The translations under genes and the position numbers were made by a program. A stretch of DNA of 64,000 bases from Toxoplasma gondii ME49. Taxonomy: Eukaryota > Apicomplexa > Conoidasida > Eucoccidiorida > Sarcocystidae. The stretch lies in contig NC_031477.1 of assembly GCF_000006565.2 (NCBI RefSeq), forward strand, positions 3,008,043 to 3,072,042, written 5' to 3'. Each line of letters begins with the position of its first letter. The first letter of the stretch is position 1. The notes under the pieces were generated by a model, which did not search any database, was not told where the DNA came from, and worked only from the letters and a program-made list of their open reading frames with translations. Below are positions 23,798 through 35,762 of this stretch, one piece after another.

Positions 23798-26700
23798 TCC
23801 GTAAAAAGCACAGCGGAAAAAGCCGCTGGACTCACGTAGGAAGGAGTAACTCCTCAGGGAACATTGGCTTCCGCGGACGAATCTGGAAGTAACGTGCGGG
23901 AACTGAGACAGCTATGCAGGCACGACACCTCGAGAAATTCGAGGCACAGCGAGACACGGAGAAAAGGACGACAATTCTCTCCGAAAAAAATGGCGAAGAA
24001 GGCTCCTGGCCTTTCACGTGGTACGACACGGAAATGAAGCAGAAGTGATGGTTAGCCGGAAGGTAAAATAAATATGCAGTGGCAAGGAGTTCGCAGGCAG
24101 GGGAGCCGTGCGAATTCACACCCGTTGCGGGAAGAGATCAAAATGACGGCTGGATAGCAGTCCTTCAGAGAATAGAGTTTGAGCATGGGCGAGAGCAAAA
24201 AGCGAGAGACGTGAAATCGCAATTCAAATCGAGGTTGAACAACCGACCAGCTAACAGAACTCTTTCCTTTTACAAGCACGAATTACCCGCCACAGATCGC
24301 TTGACGCGGTCAGCCCGCGACCGCAGTCTGCAGGGCACAGCCTGTTAGATGGCAGTACCGTAGCGCAAAGGACAAGTTACCTGCACACGGAAGGACCTGG
24401 AGAGGGAAAACATATGAAAAACCTAAACCTCACCAGATGGCGCGGTGGTCTTGTTGACTCGTCTCGAAAAGGTGTCTTGTTCGCTGGCGGTCAGCAGCAA
24501 GATCGCCGCTTCATCGAAGATTGTCCGAAGTCCTGAGAGCTTCGTTTCGTTCAGCCAGTGGATCCTCACTGAAAATGGGCAAATATGAAGAGCGGGAAGG
24601 AGACGATATGAAGACAGGATCCGCGAAGGTCGGAAAAACTCGCGGGCCAGTGACTCTTGCAGTCAAGACGGCTATCGGCGCTGTGCGCATGCGCTGTCTG
24701 TACACTCGGTCTACTGGCGCAAGTCAAGACACGCGTAGCACCGCACTGGGGCCGCAAGAGCAAACATCAGCGAAAAAGCGAATTTACAGGAAAGTAAGCG
24801 AGCGAGTGTGTTGAAGAGCGTTTCAGCGCCGCTCTCAGTCAGGACAGAAGTCGCTGCTAACCGATGTGGAAGAGGTCAGCCACCTGCCTATCCAGCCGCC
24901 TTTGTCTCACCGACAGAATCGTTCAGTCGCGTGCTGCCAGCGGGAGGCACTTGCGCTTTGTTTGCTTGAAACTGATGAGCAATTGCCGAAGAACTCACAG
25001 GTTTGGAGGGAGTGACGAATGCAGACTGGAAGCCATCGGCGAAGTGTCGCCATGGCAGAAGGTGCGAACAAGTCGGCGTGTCACTGCTCACTATTGCAGT
25101 GATGAAGCAAAACACGCGGGTAGTGACCCACGATGTCCGCTCTTCCGCACGGAGAGGAAAGAAATTTTTGCATTATGAGCTAGCAGGGAGTAAAGCAACA
25201 CACGACGTGTGCAGCTGCACGGAACACGAAGAAAGACATGGTCTCCAGCGTATATTTGAAAAGCCAGTATTGAACCTCATCGATCGGTTGTATTGTCTTG
25301 TCACAGCCGCGGATCGTGGCGGTCGCCAAAAATAGTTTTCCATATCACATTGAAACAGGTTTGAACAGGATTCTTGCCAGAACGTGTTGATAAACGACGT
25401 TTACAAGCAAGAAGAAAGGCTCCGGATTCTGGCCTTCCTTGTCACGACGCCTGCGGTTGCCACATCCGTTACTGGTGTGCGCAACTCCCACAGTCACTGG
25501 TCGCGAAACACGCGTTTCTGAACAAAGAGCTTCTTGTTATTCAAGATGTCGAAAAGAAAGCGCAGTAAACGCTTTGAACTTCTTCTTCGTCACGGAAGCG
25601 ACAAGTGACGTGCTCTGTCTCAGGGGTTGTCGCTGAGTCTTGTAGCTTGAATTGCGCGTTGCTGACGGAGAAAGGTATTTCGAGGTGACAGCACAGGGAT
25701 TCTGTTTTTCCACTTTCCCCTCGCTCTGGAGACTGCGAAAAGATGGAGACTCTTCTCAACAGAAAGCGACAGTCGCCCACGCGCCTCAGTGTAACTTGCT
25801 CTTTGCCATACGAAATTTCACGGACCGCATTTTGGACGTTGCCGTCTCGGATTCGAAAACGGTCTTAGCATTGCTCACTTGGAGTTAGAAACTCTGTTCT
25901 TCGATGCAACATGGAAACGACAAACAGCGATGCCGCATGCGAGAGAAAGCCTGTGATGCGAAGAGCTAGGCCAGCAGCTTACGCTGACCCGGAAACTCCT
26001 CACTGCTGGACAACAAAGGGTGTCTGCACCTCGAGTGCCGACACACGGGCAGGGAATTCCAGTTCATACTCTGATAAGGGAATCGCAGCCCGAGAGTCCG
26101 GAAGTGCAGGCACAGAGAAATGGGGAGTCTCTTGCGAGAAGGTGACTGAGGCATGAGCGTAGACAGAGATTTTGTGCCATTATGAACTGGATTGTCGATG
26201 CGAGGGGTCAGGGATGAAAAGGCTGCGCAGTAATAAACCAGCAGGCGAGGTAGTTCATAGCGCCACATTGACAGTGACCGAAGAGAATCCAAGAGAACCG
26301 CAAAGTCTGCTCCCCACGGGCTGCACTGGGGAGTTCTCTTCCCCTCGCGAGGGCGTGCTTGTCTTTTTATATTTTCCAAAGCATCCGCGAAGACTTTACC
26401 TCTCCAGGTTTCCACACCTCTTTAGTAGCTGAGTACGCACTTCCAGGTGCCATTCGGACCCCCGCTGGAGCATCCGGGCGGGTGGGTCAGACCCTTGAAA
26501 AGGCACAACAGCCTTGCTAATCTGGATCAGCGAAAGACAGTCTAAATGCACCGCCGGGTGTTGTTTTCTGTCGTCTGCCTCAACGCGGCGAATGATGACC
26601 CGCTTTCACAGATGCAAAGAATAACAGTTTCCTCGTCCAAACTGTTTGGTACAGTACTACATGTATTCAGTTCATTGTGCACGCTCCCTCGCCTTCCCCT

Positions 26701-29398
26701 AACAAGAGAGAAACACTATGTTACTATCTTTTGAAGGACTCGACGCTTTCCTTTTTCTGTATCATTGTTTTCTCTTCTGATGCAGACGCCGGTCGACAAG
26801 GTACCCGCGGAACACTGGTGGAGCTGAAACCCGAGACGGGCTGTTCACCGTTTCTCGCAGGATTCTCCATGAAAACCGTCTAATTACTTCTTAGGGCTTC
26901 AGTTCAAAAAGGACTCGTTCTTTTTGTCATCTAGATCGGAAGAATCCTCTGGAAATTTCCCGTTTCAACTCCTGAACGCCCCAAAGATGCTGAACAGTAT
27001 GTTTCAGTTCGAACCGCGTTTCTCTCAGATATCCTTTGGGGGCCGTACCGTCGTTCTACGGGAGGGTGCCGCATGTGGAAAAGAAAGGGAAAGAAACAGG
27101 GTCGACACAAAAATTAGGTCTCGCGCAAAGGAGGATAAGAAAAGGTAGAGAAATGGGACAAGACAGGACATGTGAGGCTGCCCCTGGTGAGTGGGTCGTT
27201 TCATTCTTCGCGTGTGTGTCTCGCTCATGTGTCCAGCAGCCGCGCGAGTCACGACAAGAAACGGCTGCGTTAAAAAGTGCGATTTTTTTCTGAAATGAAA
27301 CCGGAGAAAGGACTCCTCCAGATGTGCTCAGGAAAAAAGGAAAGAAGAGAGATCAGGCGAAACGCTCTTTCGCGGAAATGGCTAGCTTTTTTGTTGGCCC
27401 GGCAACGCACACGCTTGACACCCACAGAATCTTCGCTGCAGCAGATGCGCTTCTTTTCCCTCAGTGAATTTACTTGCCTCTGTAGCTGTTGTTGTTTCTA
27501 TCAAGAGTGGATCCAGGAAATGTGATGATCTTTACGCTTCTTCCCGTCCTCTCCTAGTCTTTGTTGGCCTCTCCTCTCGCCTCCTCGTAAAGCCTGCTCA
27601 ACGAGCACCTGCGAGTCGCTGCGACAAACGCTCGCGTCCTGTCAAATCCTCCATGAGGGAATGCAAAGCTGCAGTGCTGTAAAAGAGCTCCACAGATCAC
27701 GATTTTTTCTTTCGGCGAACGACTACTCTCAGTGAGAAAATAGGCATTACTATGGCACTCTCGGTGTACACTGAAAGCGTGTGCACTTGGGCCTCATTAT
27801 GGAGTCTCTCCACCGTGTAAAGATCTCTCACACACCTCTGTTCTACGCTCTAAGCTGAAAATTCAGCTAATTTAGTTTCCTCTCTTCCACTGGGACCATA
27901 TTCTAGCCATTTTCCAGTGGATTTTTCACACACTCTAACAGTCGTTTCTGCTTGAAACTTGACGAGAAGAAGACTAGAAGCAAGGTCTTGTGCGAAAGCC
28001 TGCTCTGCTCACGACGACGGGCGTAGCATTTCCCTCAGTTAGCGCCAAACCAGAGCGCCCTTCCTCTCAAGGAGCTACCCTGTCTTCCGTAGAGTAGCTG
28101 TCCTCTTTCGCTGACGTCTCTGTCCTCTGCCTAGATTGTTTGGTTCCATTACTACCTTTTCCTCTGTATTTCTCAAGTTCCTGATTTCTCTCAACCTTTT
28201 CCACCTCAACTGAACACACATTTCCCCAGCAGCCTCCAATCGGCATAGTCTCTCTCTCTTCACTCTTTTGTTGATCTTCTCTTTAACACGCCTACCTCCC
28301 TCGTCGGTGTGTGCTCTTCTGTCTGAACTTGTTCATCCTGCAAGCTTTCTCGACAAATATTTTTCGCATCGACAACAAAGATTGGCACCAGCCTATCGTA
28401 CGTCTCTATTCAGAACTGGGGACTTATCTTCTCTGGCTGTCTTCGCAGCCCCGACCTCCCTCTTTCTCGTCACGAGTTCTGCTCACGCGACAGACTTTAC
28501 CCAAAGGCAGAGAAAGTGGCGGGCGCAGATCCTTCTCTTTTTCTTTCTGTGTCCTGAGGAAAGTGTGCGGCCTCTCGGTCTCTCTTCCCCTTGTTGAATG
28601 CCTCTCGCTTTCATGCCTCAGAAGCCTCACCTGCGACTGAGGAAACATCGCGATCCTCGTGCCCTCTCTTTGTGAGCGAACATAGAGTATTCTATCCCTA
28701 CCGACGTATACACTACATTTACCGTTTTTCTCATGCACGCGTTGCTTTGAAAGGCGACTTGGGAGATTCGGTCCATCCATACAAGCCACCGCCGACATAT
28801 CAAGAGCCCACACATGATTGTTTTCCTCGAGTGCGGATGTCGCCCCTCTGGCATTCGACTCTGCCGTGTACATGCATTGGAAGCCGTCTCTTCCCGCCTC
28901 CAACACAGTCATCTTCTTTACCTTCGCATGTTGCCTTCTTTCCTTCCCGACTCCGGTCTCCTCTTTAGTGGTTTCATAAACACGCTTGAGTGTAACCGCT
29001 GTGGCTCAGGTGCACATTCCTCTGTGTCGTCGTCTCCCCCTTTGAGAAAAGCGTCCCTTCAGCCGTTGGGGTGCGTTCTTCCTCTCTTTGTCTCTCTCGC
29101 TTATTCCATCCGTCCTTTGTCGCAAATCCGCGTCGACAGAACGCGATTTTACATCCTTGCTCTGTCTCTCTTCATCTCGCTGTGTCTCCCATTCCTTTTG
29201 TGTGTTTTCAATTTCTGTTTTCCTCTGTTTCGTCTCATTCGCTTTTCTGCTGCACCTCGCTCCGCTGTTTCTGCCGCTGGCGAGGCTTTTTCCTCTGTTC
29301 CCTCGCCAGTCGCCTCGGCCATCTCCTGAAATGCTGTCTTTCTCACTTTTCATCCCCTCTCGTTTCGGCCGCGGCTAGAGTTGTTCTTCAGTCCCGAC
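23798..29398. other. 5.6-kb divergent spacer upstream of the membrane-protein and cyclase genes
   Basis: No supported exon lies between these two divergent starts. The right third (about 28050-29390) is strongly pyrimidine-rich on the + strand, as expected of the cyclase 5' leader. Open frames of up to 171 codons occur there but are made of Ser/Leu/Phe/Cys runs produced by the base bias. Non-coding RNA cannot be excluded by eye. Confidence 0.45.
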
Positions 29399-32300
29399 AT
29401 GGAGAAAGATACGGGCAAGGGTGCGAAGAGGCGCCTCCATAAAGGCTCGCCTGGTGGAGGCGAAGGCCGCAAGAAGAAGGCGGGCGACGCAGACACGAGA
29501 GTGCCGACTGTACGTACACCCGAAGAGAAGCACAGGCGCCAGTGTGTGTGCCCGAAAATTCCTCCGCGAGTGCGCCTGGTGTGTTGTCGTGTTTTAGACA
29601 ACAGAGTTGTGGAAGTGACCCTCATGCTTTTGACTTTTTACGCGTTGTTTGGCGACGACGTTCGCCGCCTCGCGACCTCCCGGACCGCAGACCCGGTTTT
29701 TGACGCCTTCACGAGCGTTGCGCTCCTCGCGTTTGGTCTCGAAATCGTCCTCAGCGCCATCGGCAAGAAAGACTACTTGTTCCATCTGTTCTTCTACCTC
29801 GACGTCGTCTCGCTGCTCTCCCTCGTCCTCGACCTCTCCTCCGTCGATGAGGCAATGCATGTGTGGGCAGAAGAAGGAAGCTCAGCGACAGAAGGCGACG
29901 TGAGTCAGGCGGCGCTCGCGGGGAAAGCGGGCTCCAAGGTGGCGCGCATGCTCCGCCTCATTCGCCTCGTGCGCCTGATTCGCGTGGCGAAACTCTACAA
30001 GAACATCGGCTTTTCCAGCGCGCCGCAGCAAGACGACGAGTTCAGAGAGTTCGACAGCTTCTTAGAGCCGGAGGCCATCGACCTCGACGACCTCAAGGAG
30101 GCGCCGGCCGCGAGCAAGCGCGGGGAGACCAGCGAGAACGCGGCCGAGGAGTTCCAGTCCGAAGTCGGGAAGAAATTAACCGAAAAAACGACGCGGAAAA
30201 TCGTCTTTGTCGTCCTCGCTCTCACCCTTATCATCCCCGTCCTCTCAGAAGAAACCATCGTCACCAAGTTCGCCTCGGAAAAAAGCGGACTCGAACTCGT
30301 TGCCGAATACGCCACAGGTATTTCATACTGTGCACACATGCGCTGTGAACGCAGACTTTCACCCGAAGCCCGCGGGCTGTCCAGTGTGCAACTTCTCTGG
30401 ACATCCCGAAAAAAAACCACGGATAAACGTAGTTCTGGGGAGACAACGCTCTGCAGACGAGCTGTGTGCACGATGAACTTCCCCACAGAGACGCGTTGAC
30501 ACACCGAAGGTCCGAGTCGAGTCCCTGTCTGATCCATGTGACGCCGATAGGGAAACGTTCGCGTCCATGTGTGCATATTACACCTCGATTCCGGTCACGC
30601 GGCCTCAGGCTGAGAGAAAGAGGACGACACGGTCCAAGGACAGCCTGCACCCGACTAAAGCCTACTGACTGACTCCCTTTTGAGTTCTGAAGTGCTGCAT
30701 TATCTTTGGTAGCCGTGAATCTCAGATAGTCTTCTTCGATTAACCAGCGATGACTTGAATACGAACGAAGAACCGCTCACGCTCCAGAAAAATGCGCGTC
30801 CAGTAAGAGCGACCAGACATCACAGAGCAAACAGCATCAGTCAGGAATAGCAACTGCGCCGAGACTCTTTTTCGCACACTTCAAGTGGTAAAGTGGTCTC
30901 CTTTCTACGAGCCGCAACTCAGGAGCGAATCCGATTCGTATGTATCGATAATGGGCGTGAGCTGCTGAGCATTCGCAGGCTCTGTATGTCAACTGAGACA
31001 AGGAATGACCGCAGAAATGATAACACGGATGGCCATTTGTGCAGAGGCCCTCTCGCCGACAGGACCGAAAGCTCTCGTAGCCACAAGCCGCTTTTGTCTC
31101 GAATTCAAAAGAAGAATTTTACTTTCTCGCCGACTCAACTCAACACCCCGACCATGCAAGTCGCAAATCACACAGAGACAGATGATGTAGTTCTCTCATT
31201 CGCAACTGCACGCATAGAAACATACGCATTGGTGCATCTCTCTGCATACTCGTCTATACAGGCGTGGACCTGTACCGTCGCCGTAAGATGCATCGTCATC
31301 AGCGACTGGTTTACTCGTTTCTTTGAGAGGGAGATGAAACACCAGACAGTGCAGTCTCAGAGCAAAGGCACCTCTCGGATGCGAGTTCGGGGCGAATCAG
31401 CTAGCGAAGTCCCTGAAAAAACGAAACCTGAAGGGGAGACTGAAACACACAGCGACGGGGTGGAGGTGGCTCATGTAGGCGAATATAAAATTCTGCAAAG
31501 CGGATGTGTGCCTGTTTTGCGGAGTCACTCTGACACTCGAGGAGACATCCGCGAGTTAAAATAAAAGAACTCCATGATCGCTGGAAGCTGTGCTTGTCTT
31601 GGACTGCACCACATCAAAGAAAAACTTCGTCTGAGTTTACTTGCACAACTTGTGGCGCTGAAGCTCTTGTGAACACATCGGCCACCAGGTGTATGTCCAC
31701 CGCAAACCTACTCCACATGCAGCAGATAAATAGAAGCCGCGATGCCCGGTAAACAGTGAAAGGAAAAACAATGTGAAGCGGATAATGTTCTTCTGCAAGA
31801 CATTGTGTTTGAGGAAGAACGAAACCGAACCTCCTTTCCTCCAGCTCCTCGTTTCTCGGTTTTCCTTCAGTCCCCAGCAAAAACGCGGAAATAATAGATA
31901 CTCCGAGTTGAACTCCAGGTGTACACTTCAAGGCCTGTATGTCAAGCATCTGTCAGCAGCTGAGGCCTGCCGTTCCTTCTTGTTCTGTCCATTTTCCGCT
32001 TCGCCCTGCCTTTCCTTTGTCTCTGCGTTTCAACTCTCTCCCGGTGGACTTGCCCTCATGAAGCGCCCACCACCGTCCTCCCTGTCTCCTGCGACTGCCT
32101 CGTTCCTTGTTCTTTCAGCTGCGCGGCGAGGCGAGAGACAGGAGTCCTGGCTGCGAGTGTACACGCACGCAACTTTGTTTTACATGAATTACCACCGAAG
32201 AGGGGGGATCGGCGACAGCGGGGGCAACAGCAGTCACTTGGCGTTCTTTCAACTCGCTCTGCCCCTGTATCAAACGACCATGCTCGACGGGCGAATATAC

Positions 32301-35300
32301 CAAGATATTCCTTGCACAGGCTTCGCCTCTTGCGCAAACAGTCTTGTGCTTCCTCCAGAAGCAGCTGCTCGTCTGTACCTGCCAGAAGCGGTGTCCAAAG
32401 GCGCCTTGATTGTCGATGACCTCGACAGTGTGGACGACCTCAGACTTTCAGAAAGGGAAGTCTACACTGCTTACTTCTGCAATGCCGCCAGCGCGGACGT
32501 AAGGGAAACGTCGAAGAACAAGGTGTCAAAAAAACGGAGAGGACCCGGCGCTTTCAATCACTCTTTCTTGATATCCAGCATGCACAGACATGCATGTACA
32601 GAGAGATACCCACAGACGACAGCCTGTGGCATCATGCTTGTCTTGGCACCTGAGACCGGTGTAACCGACATCCCGCGTCTAGTCATCTACATATTTGCAC
32701 CCTATTGACAAAGAACCTTTATCTACGAACAAAGCAATATACAGATGTAGACAGAGATTCAAGTGTTGGTTTGCGTCCGAGCATCGAGGTACTGCAGAAG
32801 GGTACAGGGGAATTGTACAGTCGGGACCGCAAAGTAGATTTGAAGGTGTTTGGTGTACTTCGACATTTTCCTTGAGTCATGTTCTCTGCAGAGTCTAAGG
32901 ATACACACCGAAGCGCTACGCATACGTCGAGCCCTGCATAGAGATTTTTCGCTAAATAAAACCAACGTTTTTATCCCTGTTATTCTCTACTCCATCGCCA
33001 CCGCTTTCCCTGTGTCATCTTCTCCTCACCTTCATATCTCTTTTTTTGTGGCTCTCTCTCTTCCCTTGTCTCTTTTTCTTTATCTCTGTCAGTTTCTCTT
33101 TACCGTTCTGTGTCTGCCCGCATTTCCATCTCTCTTGTGCTCTCCATCTCTCTCCTTACCTTCACCTGTCGACCGTCCGGCATGTTCCTCCTCTCTGTCT
33201 CTCTCAGTGTAACCGTCCTTCTCCTGTTCTGCCTCTTCCTCTGCCTCTTTTCCCCACCTTCCTGGCTGTCAGTCGACTACTCCATTTATCTCTCTACATA
33301 CATATACAGGTCTATCTTGTCCTTGACTGAGTTTCCTGGACGACTCTTCGCGTCTCTGTCTCTCTTGACATCCGCCACTTTGCTTTGCTCGTGAGTCTCT
33401 GTCTGTGTCTGCGACTGTGTGCGTTTCGCCGTCGGTCTTTCTCGCGCTTTTTTGTTCAGAGTGCGGTGGGGGGCAGCCCGAAGGCGACAGACTGCGACCT
33501 GGACAAGGTGACGCAGATTCGCGCGGTGTTTGACCGCCGGTCGGCATCGAAGATCGAGGCCGGACTGAGCATTCTGCGGACGTTCATTGTGTGCTTCCTG
33601 TTGATTGTTGGGGCGGTCTTGGTGACCCGAGACGAGAACAAGCTGGTGCTCGTCCCGATCGAGCGCATGATGGGCAAGATGAAGGAGATTCAGAACAATC
33701 CCCTCGCGGCGGCGAACATGTCGGACGACGCGCCGCTCGACGGGACCTCGAAGAAGCTCCACGACGCGCACAGGCGCGCGCTGGAAGAGGAGGAGGCGTC
33801 TTCGCCGTTCAGGGTGCTCCAAGCCATTTTCTCCGACAAGGGGAAGGGCGGAGCCGAGTCGATGGAGACGGCGATGCTGGAGAAGACAATCATCAAGATT
33901 GGTGGGTTGCTCGCTCTCGGCTTCGGCGAGGCTGGCGCAGAGATCATCGCGAAGAACATGAAGAACGCCGACGGGGGCCTGAACGCGATGTTGGACGGGA
34001 AGAAGCTGCAGGCCGTCTTCGGCTTCTGCGACATCCGCAACTTCACAGACGCGACGGAGATCTTGAAGGAGAAAGTCATGGTGTTTGTAAACCAGATCGC
34101 GGAGATCGTCCACGGAACGGTCGACCAATACTCAGGGTGCGCGAACAAGAACATTGGAGACGCATTTCTCCTCGTCTGGAAATTCCCCGAAGTCGAGCGA
34201 GAAGGCGGCGTCAAGGAACAACTCATGGACACGGCGACCACGAACCGCCTCGCGGACATGGCGCTTGTTTCCTTCGTCAAAATCATCGCCGAAATCAACA
34301 AGTCGCAAGTTCTCGCGGAGTACAGAGACATCCCAGAACTGATCGAGAGACTGGGCACCGGGTGGAAAGTCAAGATGGGCTTCGGCCTCCACGTCGGCTG
34401 GGCGATCGAGGGCGCAATTGGATCTGAATACAAAATCGATGCCTCCTACCTCTCCCCAAATGTCAACATGGCGTCTCGACTCGAAGCAGCCACTAAACAG
34501 TATGGCGTCTACATCCTCATCTCGAACGAGCTGTACGATATCATGTCCCCTCAGGTAAAAAAGCGCTCCGCCGGGAATGCGAGCAAGGATGGGAGAAACG
34601 AAAAGGGAGAGCACGGTGCTGAAAGGCAAGGAAACATGAAGAACAGGCACGAACAAGTCATGAAGAAAATCAGTAAGAAGGGTCCCGAAAAGAGTCCTTA
34701 AAAATGCATGAAGACACTCATGAGAAACATGATGGAAAAGGTCATGAGAAAAATCATGAAAAAATTAAAAAGGGAGAAACCATGAAGAAAATCATTAGAG
34801 AGAAATGCAGGAAGTCATGAGGGAAATCATGAAGAAGGGTCCAGAAGGGTGAAGGAGGAAATGAAGACGGGAGAGTGAGGACGAAATTCGGACTCGGTAG
34901 TGAATCGTGTACGCGATAGAGAGAGGAGAGGATGAACCTGTGGTGTCGTCTTCCCCGGTGGCGTCTGTGATTTGATTTGGGCCGAGTTTTGTACGCGACA
35001 CTGGCGCTTGGTGGTCGTGAGGTCAACTCCGATTGACTGCTGTCTCATTCATTTCTCCTGCTTCGTCTCCAGGTTCCCTGCCTTTGACATCACTCTTTTT
35101 CATCCTCTGCTGTGTCTTTCTCATACCCTCTTCTTCTTTTTCCTCTCATCAGTGCTTTGGGTGACGCCTGTCTCCCTTACCTCCTAGACATGTCCCTCAG
35201 CTGTTCTTTTCTCTGTTTTTCGTTCGTCAGGCTGACTTGAAAGGCGTCTGCTTCATCTCGGTTTTCCCTTCTTTTTTTCTTCTATCCGTTTTTTCAGGCT

Positions 35301-35762
35301 CAGTTGAACTGTCGACAGATCGATAGAGCAACGGTAAAGGGATCGCAGGTTCCCTTGGGTCTGTACACAGTGGATTTAGATCCAGGGCGCTTGTCGGTCG
35401 TGCGGCACCCTCTCGGGACAGGTGGAGGAGCTCAGAATAAGTCTCGTCTGCGACAGCAGAGGACTCTGCAGAAGCAGAAACTGTGGTCTTCGCGTACGTC
35501 TATCTCTGCGTTGTTTGAGACAGACCCGGACATCGTGACAATGAGGGAGCACTTGACGAAGGAATTCCTCACGACCTTTCGACGGGGGTTTTGCCACTAC
35601 CAGGCAGGAGAGTGGCACCGCGCAAGAGAAATCTTCGTCAAAACGCAATTCATGCTTGGAGTCGAGGACGTTCCTTCCTCGGTGCTCCTCTCGTTCATGG
35701 CCGGACACGGCTTCGTCGCCCCCGCAGACTGGATGGGATTTCGAGAGCTCGTCGAAAAATGA
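29399..35762 (+). CDS. adenylate cyclase alpha: channel-like domain fused to one class III cyclase domain
   Basis: Four exons, 29399-30317, 32119-32498, 33460-34554 and 35298-35762, in agreeing phases (1, 0, 0), encode 952 residues. The enzyme makes cAMP from ATP at a membrane. The basic N-terminus is followed by S1-S4-like segments (about 70-86, 97-121, 126-147, 180-201), an S5-like segment (about 266-284), a loop of roughly 180 residues, and an S6-like segment (about 470-489) before the signature VPIERM. S4 carries Arg or Lys at every third position (RMLRLIRLVRLIRVAKLYK). The catalytic domain has metal Asp 624 (FCDIRNF) and Asp 667 (NIGDAF), Lys 663 and Asp 760 as adenine-selecting residues, and Asn 769/Arg 773 (NVNMASR). 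The last exon has the conserved CRQIDRATVKGS. This is the apicomplexan ACalpha architecture. Which paralogue is unclear. An upstream exon ending in an acceptor at 29390-29392 is possible. Confidence 0.92.
30893..31564 (+). other. 223-codon open frame inside cyclase intron 1 (probably not a gene)
   Basis: This frame lies wholly in the 1.8-kb first intron of the cyclase gene. It starts at GTG, not ATG, has no recognisable motif, and has mixed composition. It is listed because it is unusually long for an intron here. It could be an alternative exon, but neither phase nor splice sites support this. Confidence 0.15.
34657..34848. repeat. degenerate tandem repeat (ATGA-rich) in cyclase intron 3
   Basis: The motif tcatgaraaaatcatgaa recurs with variation. 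The block gtcatgaagaaaatcagtaa plus the following ggtcc (34657-34692) has a diverged second copy at 34814-34848, about 157 bp away. It lies just after the donor at 34555. Confidence 0.7.

Noticed and set aside
28424..28912. - strand frame of 162 codons upstream of the cyclase
   Set aside because: Overlaps pyrimidine-rich leader DNA; no family resemblance or splice partner.
32881..32956. possible extra cyclase exon after a ctctgcag acceptor
   Set aside because: The frame is open, but no usable in-phase donor follows. Exons ending 32498 and starting 33460 already join in phase 0.
33286..34433. - strand open frames of 280 and 247 codons
   Set aside because: They are antisense shadows of the cyclase catalytic exon, whose frame carries the known catalytic motifs.
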